Origin: Alistipes finegoldii DSM 17242
Lineage (GTDB): Bacteria; Bacteroidota; Bacteroidia; Bacteroidales; Rikenellaceae
DNA length: 64,000 nt
Direction of reading: 5' to 3'
Assembly: GCF_000265365.1 (NCBI RefSeq)
Contig: NC_018011.1
Span: forward strand, 2,108,001 to 2,172,000
Made by a program: the position numbers and the translations under genes. How positions within the stretch are numbered: the stretch's first letter is position 1; every line of letters starts with the position of its first letter. Positions 42,409-50,857 of the stretch are shown here, one piece after another. The notes under the pieces were generated by a model. That model ran no database searches. It saw nothing but the letters and a program-made list of their open reading frames with translations, and was not told where the DNA came from.

Positions 42409-43148
42409 ATCCCGAGTATTATTTCCAGAAAGGTCTTCGTCTGATCGTGGCAAGCGCCGTGATTTTTGCTTTGATCGTTTTGTTCAGCGCCATGGTTTCG
42501 CGGGGATTTCCGCTTTGGCTGGCGCTTGTTTTGCTTGTCCCCGCAGGACTTGGCGTGACCGGATTTTACTTTTTCAGCGTGGGCAGTTCGGCGGATCTTT
42601 CGGAGCGTTTTTTTCGTCGTTTTGGGTGTAGTCAGCCGAGAGGCGAAGAGAAAACAACGACAGAAGGAGTCGGTTCCGAACAGCGGTGTGAAAGAAGCCC
42701 GGACGCGATCGTGCCGGAATCCGCCGTTGTTTCTGCCGATCCGGTTCCGGACGATCGGATTCTCGAAAATGCACTCGCCACCGTCTACGAATATACCGAT
42801 AAGGATTTGGGCGATGCCGTTGACGGGACGAATCGGCAAATTTTGCGACGACGTTTGCTTTATTTGGCATGTATGGCGCCTGTTCCGAATGATGTGCCGC
42901 AGGTTCGGCTTCGGCATGATCGGGTGAGCTATGGGGATTTGTGTCACTACGGTTGGAACGTCTGGAATGCTTTTAAGGGCGCGACCAATCGTTTTTATGA
43001 CCAGACCGAATTGGCGGAATGGCTGAAAGCGAGCTTCGAGTCTTTGGCCAAATACAATACGAAGACGTTGCGGGCCAAGCTTCGGGCGACGGACGGAGGT
43101 TATCGCATCCGATTGATCGATAATCTGAAAGAATATATCCAAAAATAA
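42405..43148 (+). CDS. Membrane protein, third gene of AbiE operon (247 aa)
   Basis: Two N-terminal membrane helices (about 12-32 and 36-57) precede a soluble domain from residue 110 on (DDRILENALATVYEYTDKDL ... VSYGDLCHYGWNVWNAFKGA). ATG overlaps the AbiEii stop (ATGA type). No family is recognised. AbiE modules are normally two genes, so a coupled membrane gene is notable and may modify sensing or delivery. Confidence 0.65.
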   Translation: MNPEYYFQKGLRLIVASAVIFALIVLFSAMVSRGFPLWLALVLLVPAGLGVTGFYFFSVGSSADLSERFFRRFGCSQPRGEEKTTTEGVGSEQRCERSPDAIVPESAVVSADPVPDDRILENALATVYEYTDKDLGDAVDGTNRQILRRRLLYLACMAPVPNDVPQVRLRHDRVSYGDLCHYGWNVWNAFKGATNRFYDQTELAEWLKASFESLAKYNTKTLRAKLRATDGGYRIRLIDNLKEYIQK

Positions 43149-43169
43149 AGAGCTGTATAAGGATGAGAT

Positions 43170-43198
43170 ATTCCCTGCACCCGGTCGGTGCAGGGAAT
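43170..43198 (+). terminator. Terminator after AbiE operon
   Basis: ATTCCCTGCACC-CGGTC-GGTGCAGGGAAT followed by TTTCTTT. Confidence 0.85.
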
Positions 43199-43290
43199 TT
43201 TCTTTCTGTTGTCATGTAATTGCAAAATGCTGGTAAGTAGCAATATCTGAAATTGTTTGCCGGTGCAAATGCGGTGATTCGATTGCAAAA

Positions 43291-43313
43291 ACAGGTGCAG
43301 GAAAAGCACCTGT
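43291..43313. terminator. Hairpin before HTH gene
   Basis: ACAGGTGC-AGGAAAA-GCACCTGT followed by TATTTTC. It could be a second terminator or a leader hairpin for the gene at 43363. Confidence 0.5.
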
Positions 43314-43362
43314 TATTTTCGTCGCCGGACCTGCTGTTCGGGTTCGGTTAAATTATCGTATT

Positions 43363-43668
43363 ATGGACTTAAAACAATTGAGTGAGCTGGGCGGTGAAGT
43401 GAATGTGACCGTCCGTCTGGAAGATCTCCGGCAATGGCACAAGGAGTTGACGGCAGTCGCGTCGCCGCCGTCCGTAATGCCGGTTCCGCAACACGCGGGC
43501 GAATTGTACACGCGAAAACAGACCATCGCGTTGTTGGGTGTCGATTCCTCTACGTTGTGGCGATGGGCCAAGAGCGGTTATCTTGTTCCCGTGGAGTACG
43601 GCGGGCAGCGCCGTTATCGCGTGGCGGATGTGCAACGGATTCTAAACGGAGACAGCTATGCCCGCTAA
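43363..43668 (+). CDS. HTH (MerR/HTH_17-type) DNA-binding protein (101 aa)
   Basis: The second half is a winged helix: LYTRKQTIALLGVDSSTLWR, then WAKSGYLVPVEYGGQRRYRV and DVQRIL, as in excisionase-like HTH_17 proteins of Bacteroidetes mobilisable elements. It overlaps the helicase gene by 11 bp. Likely roles are excision or control of replication. Confidence 0.8.
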   Translation: MDLKQLSELGGEVNVTVRLEDLRQWHKELTAVASPPSVMPVPQHAGELYTRKQTIALLGVDSSTLWRWAKSGYLVPVEYGGQRRYRVADVQRILNGDSYAR

Positions 43669-44878
43669 AACAGTGAAAAGAGAAAGCCCCTACCTGCGCG
43701 TGGGAACGACCATCTACAAGCGGGTCCGGCAGCCGTTGAGCAGCGGCCGGAGCGTCGAGACGCTCATCCCGTGGAATGTCGAGACCTTGCGTCAGGACTA
43801 CGGGAAAAGCTATCTGGCCTGCATTCCGAAATACGACGGCTTTTGCACGGTTCCCGACCACACGAACTACCGCCGGGAGATCGACGGTTTCCTGAACCGT
43901 TACGAGCCGATTCCCTTTCAGCCCGCCGATGGCATCTTTCCGCACATCCACGACTTTTTCGCTCATATCTTCGGCGAGCAGGTCGAACTGGGGTACGATT
44001 ATCTGCAACTGCTCTACCTGCGCCCCTTGCAACGGCTGCCGGTATTGTTGCTGGTGTCGGATGAACGCAACACGGGAAAGACGACCTTTCTCAATCTCTT
44101 AAAGTCGATCTTCGGCGGAAACGTTACCTTCAATACCAACGAAGATTTCCGTTCGCAATTCAATGACGACTGGATGGGCAAACTGCTGATCTGCGTGGAC
44201 GAGGTGCTGCTCAACCGCCGCGAAGATTCCGAGAGGATCAAGAACCTATCGACTGCACGCAGCTACAAGGCTGAGGCGAAAGGCCGCGACCGCCGGGAGG
44301 TGGAGTTTTTCGGCAAGTTCGTCCTCTGCTCCAACAACGAGCGCAATCCCGTCCTGATCGAGGCTGCGGAAACCCGCTACTGGGTGCGGCGCGTGCCGCC
44401 GCTCCCGTATGACGATCAACACCTGCTGGCCAAAATGCGAGCCGAGATACCGGGGCTGCTCTTCTATCTGCAACAACGTATGCTCTCGTCACATGAAGAG
44501 AGCCGTATGTGGTTCGCGCCCCGGCTGCTGGTCACCGATGCCTTGCGGCGGATCATACACTACAACCGCAGCAAGACCGAAACCGAAATGCTGTCGATTA
44601 TTCGCGATATCATGGATGCCGAGAACCTTGCGGAGTATCGGTTCGACGTGAGCGATATGGTCAATATGCTGGAGATACGCGGCATCCGTGTTGACCATCC
44701 CACCGTGCGGCGGATTCTTGCCGAAAATTGGCAGCTGCGACCCGCACCACCGACTTACTACCAACGCTATACGATTACCTACAACGGCGAAACGCAGCGG
44801 CAGGACAGCAAGACGGCACGGGTCTATACCGTCACGCGGGAACAACTCGGCGGATTGCTGGACGATGCTGCGATGTAA
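43658..44878 (+). CDS. DUF5906-type primase/helicase
   Basis: Walker A SDERNTGKTTF is at residues 134-144, then LLICVDEVLLNRRE (Walker B) and KFVLCSNNERNPVLIEAAET with a sensor Asn, the SF3/VirE-like helicase pattern of DUF5906 proteins. A C-terminal winged-helix region follows. At 406 aa it is typical. It should unwind the element's origin, probably the iteron array directly downstream. Confidence 0.85.
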   Translation: MPAKTVKRESPYLRVGTTIYKRVRQPLSSGRSVETLIPWNVETLRQDYGKSYLACIPKYDGFCTVPDHTNYRREIDGFLNRYEPIPFQPADGIFPHIHDFFAHIFGEQVELGYDYLQLLYLRPLQRLPVLLLVSDERNTGKTTFLNLLKSIFGGNVTFNTNEDFRSQFNDDWMGKLLICVDEVLLNRREDSERIKNLSTARSYKAEAKGRDRREVEFFGKFVLCSNNERNPVLIEAAETRYWVRRVPPLPYDDQHLLAKMRAEIPGLLFYLQQRMLSSHEESRMWFAPRLLVTDALRRIIHYNRSKTETEMLSIIRDIMDAENLAEYRFDVSDMVNMLEIRGIRVDHPTVRRILAENWQLRPAPPTYYQRYTITYNGETQRQDSKTARVYTVTREQLGGLLDDAAM

Positions 44879-44917
44879 GAATGTTGAAAAAAGGAAGTAG
44901 CTTTCTTATTTTCATAA

Positions 44918-45004
44918 TCTTACATCTCTTACAAATCCTCTTACAAAGTCTTACGGGTTCTTTCGGACTTACAGCGCCGGATGCCGTGTAAGAGATATGT
45001 AAGA
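44918..45004. repeat. Iteron-like TCTTAC array (candidate origin)
   Basis: TCTTAC occurs at 44918, 44927, 44939 and 44949, as ACTTAC at 44967, and inverted as GTAAGA at 44988 and 44999. Spacings of 9, 12, 10, 18, 21 and 11 bp keep the sites near one face of the helix. The array lies in the gap between helicase and primase genes. It is proposed as the replication origin of the excised IME. Confidence 0.6.
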
Positions 45005-45061
45005 CGCCAACCTTTTCTTTCACTGGATTTTACACTTTTTCTCAACAAATTTACGGAAAAA

Positions 45062-46069
45062 ATGACTGTCATACCATACAGCAACCGGATTTCCATCCGT
45101 GATTTTCTCGCCTGGCGCGGGATTCAGCCCAAATACGAACGCAACGGCTACGGTATGTATCTTTCACCCTTGCGGGAAGAACGCACGCCGAGTTTCAAAG
45201 TGGACTACGTGCAAAATCTCTGGTACGACTTCGGACTGGGCGAAGGCGGTACATTGCTCACCCTCGTGATGCGGTTGGAGCGGTGCGACAGCCGCGAAGC
45301 GGTCCGACGGCTGCAAAACGGTGAAAAAGGAGACACGGGGATTGCTTCTATCTCACCGGGTATTGGTGAGCCTCTTGGCGTTGGCGGGGCATTGTCGGTC
45401 GTGCGGCCGGCCACCGTCCCCGCGCTCCGCATCCTCTCCGACGCTTCGCTCCGGCATCCGGCATTGGTCGGTTATCTCGCCTCGCGCGGCATCGTCCCGC
45501 CGGTCGCCGCGGCATTCTGCCGCGAGGTCCGTTACGAGATAAACGGCCGCGCCTTTTTCGCCGTCGGTTTCCGCAACGATGCCGGAGGGTGAGAGCTGCG
45601 CTCCGCACGGTTCAAAGGCGGCTCCTCGCCCAAACATATCACCACCATCGACAACCGTTCCGATACGGTAATCGCTTTCGAGGGATTTATGGATTTCCTC
45701 GCTTATCTCTCACTGAAATACCCCGAACGACTGCGCATCGACGCCGCGGTTCTGAACTCGGTCGTCAACCTGCCCAAAGCCGTTCCGTTTATCTCCCGAC
45801 ATCCGGTGATCCGCACCTTCTTCGACAACGACGAAGCAGGACGCAAGGCAACTGCCGATCTGATCCGTCTTTGTCCCCGCAGCGAGGTAATCGACCAAAG
45901 CAGTTTTACAAGGACGTAAATGACTATCTGATCGCCCATATAAAAGACCGGCCGAATCTCCCGAAAACGACATCCGACCGGCAGGGTCACCTTTGTCGGA
46001 ATAATCTGCAAGCCCTGAAAGCGGAACCGGAGGAAATTGAACCACCGCGTCGGAAAGGGATAAAGGTTT
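45062..46069 (+). pseudogene. CHC2/Toprim primase, broken by a nonsense codon and a frameshift
   Basis: MTVIPYSNRISIRDFLAWRG, then YLSPLREERTPSFKVDY and LWYDFGLGEGGTLLTLVMRL match the CHC2-type zinc/primase N-domain of mobilisable elements. An in-frame TGA (45590-45592) follows GFRNDAGG where related proteins continue with W; the frame then reads a Toprim core (VIAFEGFMDFLAYLS, TFFDNDEAGRKA). Near 45905 a one-base shift is needed to read FYKDVNDYLIAHIKDRP to 46069. Two lesions suggest a dead gene unless fragments complement. Confidence 0.75.
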
Positions 46070-46071
46070 AA

Positions 46072-46135
46072 GGAAGGCAAGGTTGTGTTTTCGTAGACGA
46101 AAACTGCGCCTTCCCCGCTGGCCGGCGTAAAATCC
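46072..46135. other. Candidate oriT upstream of mob genes
   Basis: Nested inverted repeats GGAAGGC/GCCTTCC (46072-46078, 46108-46114) and GTTTTCG-TAGA-CGAAAAC (46087-46104) are followed by a CCCGCTGG repeat (two copies). They lie in the gap between the primase and MobC. Inverted repeats beside the relaxosome genes are typical of oriT; the nic site is not identified. Confidence 0.45.
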
Positions 46136-46160
46136 CGCTGGTCTGAACAACCTATATAGC

Positions 46161-46556
46161 ATGAACAATCTATCGAAACAACCTGTCATGGAAACACCGA
46201 AGAAAACATACAGCAAACAGGGCGGTCGGCCGAAAGTCGGCATCGGCCGCATCTGCAAATACGTCGTCAGCACACGACTCAGCCCCGAACGGAAACTCCG
46301 ATTCTCGGCCCTTTGCCGCGAGGCCGGGCAACCGCCTGCCGAAGTCCTGCGCCAGCTGATCGACCGAGGAACGGTGAGGGCGCGGATCACCCGTGAACAG
46401 CTGGATTTCATGGCCCAACTCAAGGGCATCGCCCGAAATCTGAACCAACTGACCCGGCTGGCCAATGCCAAAGGTCTGGCGGCTGTCAGGGTACGGCATG
46501 CGGCGATCGTCACGGCCATCGAAAAACTCCTGAAGCAGATATGCGATGGTCGGTAA
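46161..46556 (+). CDS. mobC: MobC-like relaxosome accessory protein
   Basis: Basic protein with KKTYSKQGGRPKVG, VSTRLSPERKLRFSALCREA and a C-terminal MobC signature (ARITREQLDFMAQLKGIARN, LNQLTRLANAKGL). It binds oriT DNA with the relaxase. It overlaps the relaxase gene by 11 bp. Confidence 0.85.
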   Translation: MNNLSKQPVMETPKKTYSKQGGRPKVGIGRICKYVVSTRLSPERKLRFSALCREAGQPPAEVLRQLIDRGTVRARITREQLDFMAQLKGIARNLNQLTRLANAKGLAAVRVRHAAIVTAIEKLLKQICDGR

Positions 46557-47616
46557 GGTCATATCCGCTTCGTCCTTTTCGGGGACGGTAGGCTACGTGA
46601 TGAAAGAGGAATCCCGGATACTGGAAGCTGAAGGCATTACGCCTCCGGAAGTGAAGGACATGGTGCAGGACTTCAAAGACCAGACCTTATTGAATCCGCG
46701 GCTGAAAAACACCGTCGGGCATATCTCGCTGTCTTTCTCACCCAAGGACGCTCCGCGGATGACCGACGCCCTGATGACGCAGATCGCAAAGGAGTACATG
46801 CAGAAGATGGGCATCACCGATACGCAATACCTATTGGTGCGCCATCTCGACCAGCCCCATCCGCACTGCCATCTGGTCTACAACCGGGTCGGGAATAACG
46901 GGCAGACCATTTCGGACAAGAACATCAAGCTCCGCAGCGCCAAGGTATGCCGGGAGCTGACCGAGAAGTGCGGATTGTATCTCGCACCGGGAAAGGACGA
47001 CGTGCGGCGGGAGCGGCTGCGCGAACCCGACAAGACCAGATACGAAATCCACGATGCGATCAAAAGGTGTCTGCCCCGATGCGCCGGATGGAAAGGGCTG
47101 GAGAAGCAACTGGAAAAACAGGGCATCGGCATCCGTTACAAGTATTGCGGTTCGACTGACCGCAAACAAGGGGTTTTGTTCTCGAAAAACGGCTTCGAGT
47201 TCTCCGGATCGAAGATCGACCGGGCTTTCAACTTTACGAAACTCGACAACCGGTTCAACAATATTCAACAACAAACCCAACACCGGGCAACGCTCTTCGG
47301 GAACCTCTCGGCGGCGGCAGGCAATTACCGTTCAGCATTTGCAGGGTTGTTCGGCGGTATGGGTAGCAGCGGCACGCGCGAAGAGCCGTCATCGGTAAAC
47401 CTCGGAAAGGCAGGCGGGATTCCACTGCCGCCGGCCGATTCGCCCGGCGGAGTGTCCGCCAAGCAGTTACAGCGCAAGCCGGGAGAAAGCCCCGAAAAGT
47501 ATATAGCACGAATCACGGCACTGCTCAACGCCGCGGCCGAGGCGATGGCCATCGCTGCGATGGAGCACCGCCGCAGGATGGAAGAACAGAAAAGAAGAGC
47601 CAAAATAAAACTGTAA
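46546..47616 (+). CDS. MobP-type relaxase
   Basis: Mobilisation nuclease domain: an early region with SSFSGTVGYVMK, a middle NPRLKNTVGHISLSFSPKDA and the metal-binding triad HLDQPHPHCHLVYNRV (residues 100-115). The catalytic Tyr is likely near the N-terminus. At 356 aa it matches Bacteroidetes relaxases. It nicks oriT so the element can be moved by another system, perhaps that of the adjacent ICE. Confidence 0.92.
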   Translation: MVGKVISASSFSGTVGYVMKEESRILEAEGITPPEVKDMVQDFKDQTLLNPRLKNTVGHISLSFSPKDAPRMTDALMTQIAKEYMQKMGITDTQYLLVRHLDQPHPHCHLVYNRVGNNGQTISDKNIKLRSAKVCRELTEKCGLYLAPGKDDVRRERLREPDKTRYEIHDAIKRCLPRCAGWKGLEKQLEKQGIGIRYKYCGSTDRKQGVLFSKNGFEFSGSKIDRAFNFTKLDNRFNNIQQQTQHRATLFGNLSAAAGNYRSAFAGLFGGMGSSGTREEPSSVNLGKAGGIPLPPADSPGGVSAKQLQRKPGESPEKYIARITALLNAAAEAMAIAAMEHRRRMEEQKRRAKIKL

Positions 47617-47640
47617 CCGAATTAGAAAATCTCAAAAATC

Positions 47641-48399
47641 ATGAACGACGAAAATAAGATCGGACTCTCGATCGAAATGTACGAAGACCTCAAAGAAACG
47701 CTCGTCAAGGCTGTCAAAAGCACCAAAGCCAACGCGGGTCTGGAGAATGCACAGCTGGAACGGATCGAGCGGCTGATAGAGGCCACGGAGCTCTCGCAGG
47801 GGCAGGTCGCACAGATGCTCGAACAACTGCAACGGCATACGGCCTTGCCGGGAGTAAAAACCGAGCAGGAGCGGGAATTTACCGACAAATACAACGCTCT
47901 GTTGGCGCAGTTAGCGGGTAGGCTGGAGGTGATCGACAAAGAGATCAGGCAGACACATACATTGATAGAGCAGGTGAGGCAAGCTGTCGAAGCAGCGGTA
48001 AAGCCCGAAAACCTGCCAGTGCGGGAGCACCGGCATACTTATACGCTCGATATCAGTTCTTCGAAAACATTTTTGACGATGTTCGTCATGCTGGGATGTA
48101 TTTTCCTGCAAGGCGCATTCATTTACCGAATCTCAGAGAATAATCGGCTGTTAGCTGCGAACGACCTGAAATACCGCTACGTGAAAATGCGTGGTGAGAT
48201 CAAAGAAAAGGAGCTTATGGAGTTGGAAACGATATTCAGGGATGAGCAGCACACGGCCATACGCGATACCGTCCGAAACCAAGTTGAACGGTACAAAGAA
48301 GCCGTAAGGCGGCGGGCAGAACAACTAGAGCGGGCTGCAAGCAAAGAGCGCAAAGCGAAAAAGCTACTTGATGATGCAGCACAGTTGCGGGGAAAATAA
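47641..48399 (+). CDS. Coiled-coil membrane protein of the mob operon (252 aa)
   Basis: Coiled-coil regions (residues 10-110 and 180-250) flank a single membrane helix near 145-162 (FLTMFVMLGCIFLQGAFIY). Genes like this follow the relaxase in many Bacteroidales mobilisable elements. It may anchor the relaxosome to the membrane. Function is not established. Confidence 0.75.
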   Translation: MNDENKIGLSIEMYEDLKETLVKAVKSTKANAGLENAQLERIERLIEATELSQGQVAQMLEQLQRHTALPGVKTEQEREFTDKYNALLAQLAGRLEVIDKEIRQTHTLIEQVRQAVEAAVKPENLPVREHRHTYTLDISSSKTFLTMFVMLGCIFLQGAFIYRISENNRLLAANDLKYRYVKMRGEIKEKELMELETIFRDEQHTAIRDTVRNQVERYKEAVRRRAEQLERAASKERKAKKLLDDAAQLRGK

Positions 48400-48559
48400 T
48401 TTATTTTCCCCGCTATAATGATTCGTTAATTTTGATTGACCACCTCCATGTTGTTTTGAAAATCAAGCAGTTGTGTTAATCTTGGATTTGTGGGCGTAAA
48501 TGGTTTGGAGTCAATAATATAGGGGCGAACTTTTGCGTTTTAAAAATACGCATAAAAAA

Positions 48560-48587
48560 GCCCCTGTTCTTGAAAAGAACGAGGGGC
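48560..48587. terminator. Terminator at right end of IME
   Basis: GCCCCTGTTCTT-GAAA-AGAACGAGGGGC hairpin flanked by A and T runs, between the IME and the convergent susB gene. The remaining bases of 48400-48649 hold no recognisable gene. Confidence 0.8.
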
Positions 48588-48649
48588 AAAGGATTTTTTG
48601 AGGGGGCTGTGTGGGCCCCGGCATGATTGCCGTCCGCAGGCATCGCCCG

Positions 48650-50845
48650 TTATTTCAGCTTGCAGAGTTTGCGGTCTGCGTCGGTTGCCTCGCGTATGGA
48701 GATTGCAAAGCCTCCGCCGCGCGCCATCTCCACGTCGAGTTCCGTGCGTTGTCTGACCTTCCCGGTGCGGATGACATATGCCTGCGGATTGGTCTGGTAA
48801 TCGGCATCGGGGGCATCGGCGTAGAGCGTCGCCACGTACTCCTTACCGGGATCGAGGTAGTCGAACGGGAGCGTCACCGTACGTCGGTTCTCGTCCGTCA
48901 CGCCGCCCACGAACCACTCGCCCGTGTCTTTGGCCTTGCGCGCCACGACGATGTAGTCGCCCGGTTCGGCCAGCAGGTAGCGGCTCTCTTCCCAGTCCAG
49001 TGCGACGTCCTCGATGAAACGGAACGCATCCATGTATTTCTCATAGTGCTCGGGCAGGTCTGCCGCCATCTGCAGCGGCGAGTACATCGTCACGTACAAC
49101 GCCAGCTGGTTGGCGAGCGTCGCGTTGACGTGCGAGTGGTTGCCGGGGTTGACCTCCGCGACGTCCATCACGAAGATGCCGGGCGTGTAGTCCATCGGGC
49201 CGCCCTGCAGGCGCGTGAAGGGCAGGATCGTCACATGGTGGGGCTTCGAGCCGCCGAACGCCTGGTACTCCGTGCCGCGTGCCGACTCGTTGCCGATCAG
49301 GTTGGGGTAGGTGCGGCAGAGGCCCGTCGGGCGCACCGCCTCGTGGGCGTTGACCATGATCTTGTGGTCGGCGGCCCGGCGGACGGCATAGAGGTAGTGG
49401 TTGTTCATCCACTGCCCGTAATGGTGCTCGCCGCGGGGCAGGATGTCGCCCACGTACCCGCTCTTGACCGAGTTGTACCCGTATTTGTCCATCAGGCGGT
49501 AGGCCGCTTCCATGTGGCGTTCGTAGTTGCGCACCGAAGCCGACGTTTCATGGTGCATCATCAGCCGGATGCCTTTCCCGTGCGCATATTCGTTCAGTGC
49601 GGCGATGTCGAAATCGGGGTAGGGGGTCACGAAATCGAAGACGTAATCCTTCGTGTGCCCGAACCAGTCCTCCCAGCCGACGTTCCAGCCTTCGACGAGC
49701 AGCTGGTCGAACCCGTGTGCCGCCGCGAAGTCGATGTACCGCTTCACGTTCTCGTTCTCGGCGCCGTGGCGGCCGCTGGGCCTGCATCGGGCGTAATCCG
49801 TCACGCCGAGCTGTACCGACGGCACGTCGCGCGTATAGGCCCAGTCGCTCTTGCCGGTGATCATTTCCCACCATACGCCCATGTATTTCACGGGCTTGAT
49901 CCACGAGGTGTCGTCATAGGCGCACGGCTCGTTGAGGTTCAGGATCAGCTTCGAGGCGAGGATGTCGCGGGCGTCGTCCGAGACCGTCACCGTGCGCCAC
50001 GGGGTATGGCAGGGCGCCTGCATGTAGCCTTTCCACCCCTGTGCGTCGGGCGTAAGGTGCGAGGTGAAGATGAAATTCCGGTCGTCCAGGTCGAGGTGCA
50101 TGCACGCATAGTCGACCAGCGCCGCTTCGTGGATGTTGATGTAGAGCCCGTCGTCGCTCTTCATCTGCAGGGCCGTCTGTACGCCCGTGGGCGAGAAGGG
50201 CGTCTGCGACGAGTTGGGCGTGATGGCGCCGGGCATCAGCTCCCGTATCTGCGAGAGTTTCGACTCCGTGTAGTCGTACTCCTGCGTGTCGTAGTCGCCC
50301 GGGATCCAGAACGCCGTGTGGTCGCCCGCCATGGCGAACTGTGTTTTCTCCTCGCCGATGACGAAATAGGTCAGCGACTCCTGTTCGGGGAATTCGTAGC
50401 GGAATCCGAGCCCGTCGTCGTAGAGCCGGAAGCGGATCGTCATGTCGCGGCCTGTCGCGGCCTGCCGCAGCGTGACGGCCATTTCGTTATAGCGGTCGCG
50501 GATCTCGGCCTGCTCGCCCCATACGGGACGCCATGTCTGGTCGGACTCGCTGCGGGCCACCTGCCCGAGGGTGAACCCGTCGTAGAGCGATACCGGGCGC
50601 CCTGGTTCGCCCTTGCGGATTTCAGCCCCGAATTCCAGCTTTGGGGCTTCGCCGCGCAGTTCGAGCCCCATGCCGCTGGGCAGGATCACGGGGCGCTCCT
50701 TGTAATCGAGCGTATAGGTGGGGCGGCCTCCATCCGCCAGGCTGAACTCCAGGCGGAGGCGGCCGTCGGGCGAGAGGAGCGTCTCCTGTGCCGTGCAGGC
50801 TGCACCGGCCAGCAGCGCGGAGATATATAAAAATATTTTCTTCAT
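48650..50845 (-). CDS. susB: SusB-like GH97 alpha-glucosidase
   Basis: This 731-aa protein with a signal/lipoprotein N-terminus (MKKIFLYISALLAGAAC) matches GH97. The N-terminal beta-sandwich is followed by a (beta/alpha)8 domain with KPVKYMGVWWEMITGKSDWA, FDQLLVEGWNVGWEDWF and MMHHETSASVRNYERH, then MVNAHEAVRPTGL and the acidic residues in GNESARGTEY. The length equals the family norm. In starch metabolism it releases glucose from maltooligosaccharides in the periplasm. It is the last gene of the sus operon. Confidence 0.93.
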   Translation of the reverse strand: MKKIFLYISALLAGAACTAQETLLSPDGRLRLEFSLADGGRPTYTLDYKERPVILPSGMGLELRGEAPKLEFGAEIRKGEPGRPVSLYDGFTLGQVARSESDQTWRPVWGEQAEIRDRYNEMAVTLRQAATGRDMTIRFRLYDDGLGFRYEFPEQESLTYFVIGEEKTQFAMAGDHTAFWIPGDYDTQEYDYTESKLSQIRELMPGAITPNSSQTPFSPTGVQTALQMKSDDGLYINIHEAALVDYACMHLDLDDRNFIFTSHLTPDAQGWKGYMQAPCHTPWRTVTVSDDARDILASKLILNLNEPCAYDDTSWIKPVKYMGVWWEMITGKSDWAYTRDVPSVQLGVTDYARCRPSGRHGAENENVKRYIDFAAAHGFDQLLVEGWNVGWEDWFGHTKDYVFDFVTPYPDFDIAALNEYAHGKGIRLMMHHETSASVRNYERHMEAAYRLMDKYGYNSVKSGYVGDILPRGEHHYGQWMNNHYLYAVRRAADHKIMVNAHEAVRPTGLCRTYPNLIGNESARGTEYQAFGGSKPHHVTILPFTRLQGGPMDYTPGIFVMDVAEVNPGNHSHVNATLANQLALYVTMYSPLQMAADLPEHYEKYMDAFRFIEDVALDWEESRYLLAEPGDYIVVARKAKDTGEWFVGGVTDENRRTVTLPFDYLDPGKEYVATLYADAPDADYQTNPQAYVIRTGKVRQRTELDVEMARGGGFAISIREATDADRKLCKLK

Positions 50846-50857
50846 GGTTCGGTCTTG

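Larger units (their letters stand above)
39126..48610. mobile_element. Integrative mobilisable element (NBU-like organisation)
   Basis: The gene order is integrase, cargo (AbiE), HTH, DUF5906 helicase, primase, MobC, relaxase, membrane protein, as in NBU/Tn4555-type elements. It lies between the ICE and the sus locus. The ends are approximate; no terminal direct repeat could be identified by eye. Confidence 0.7.
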
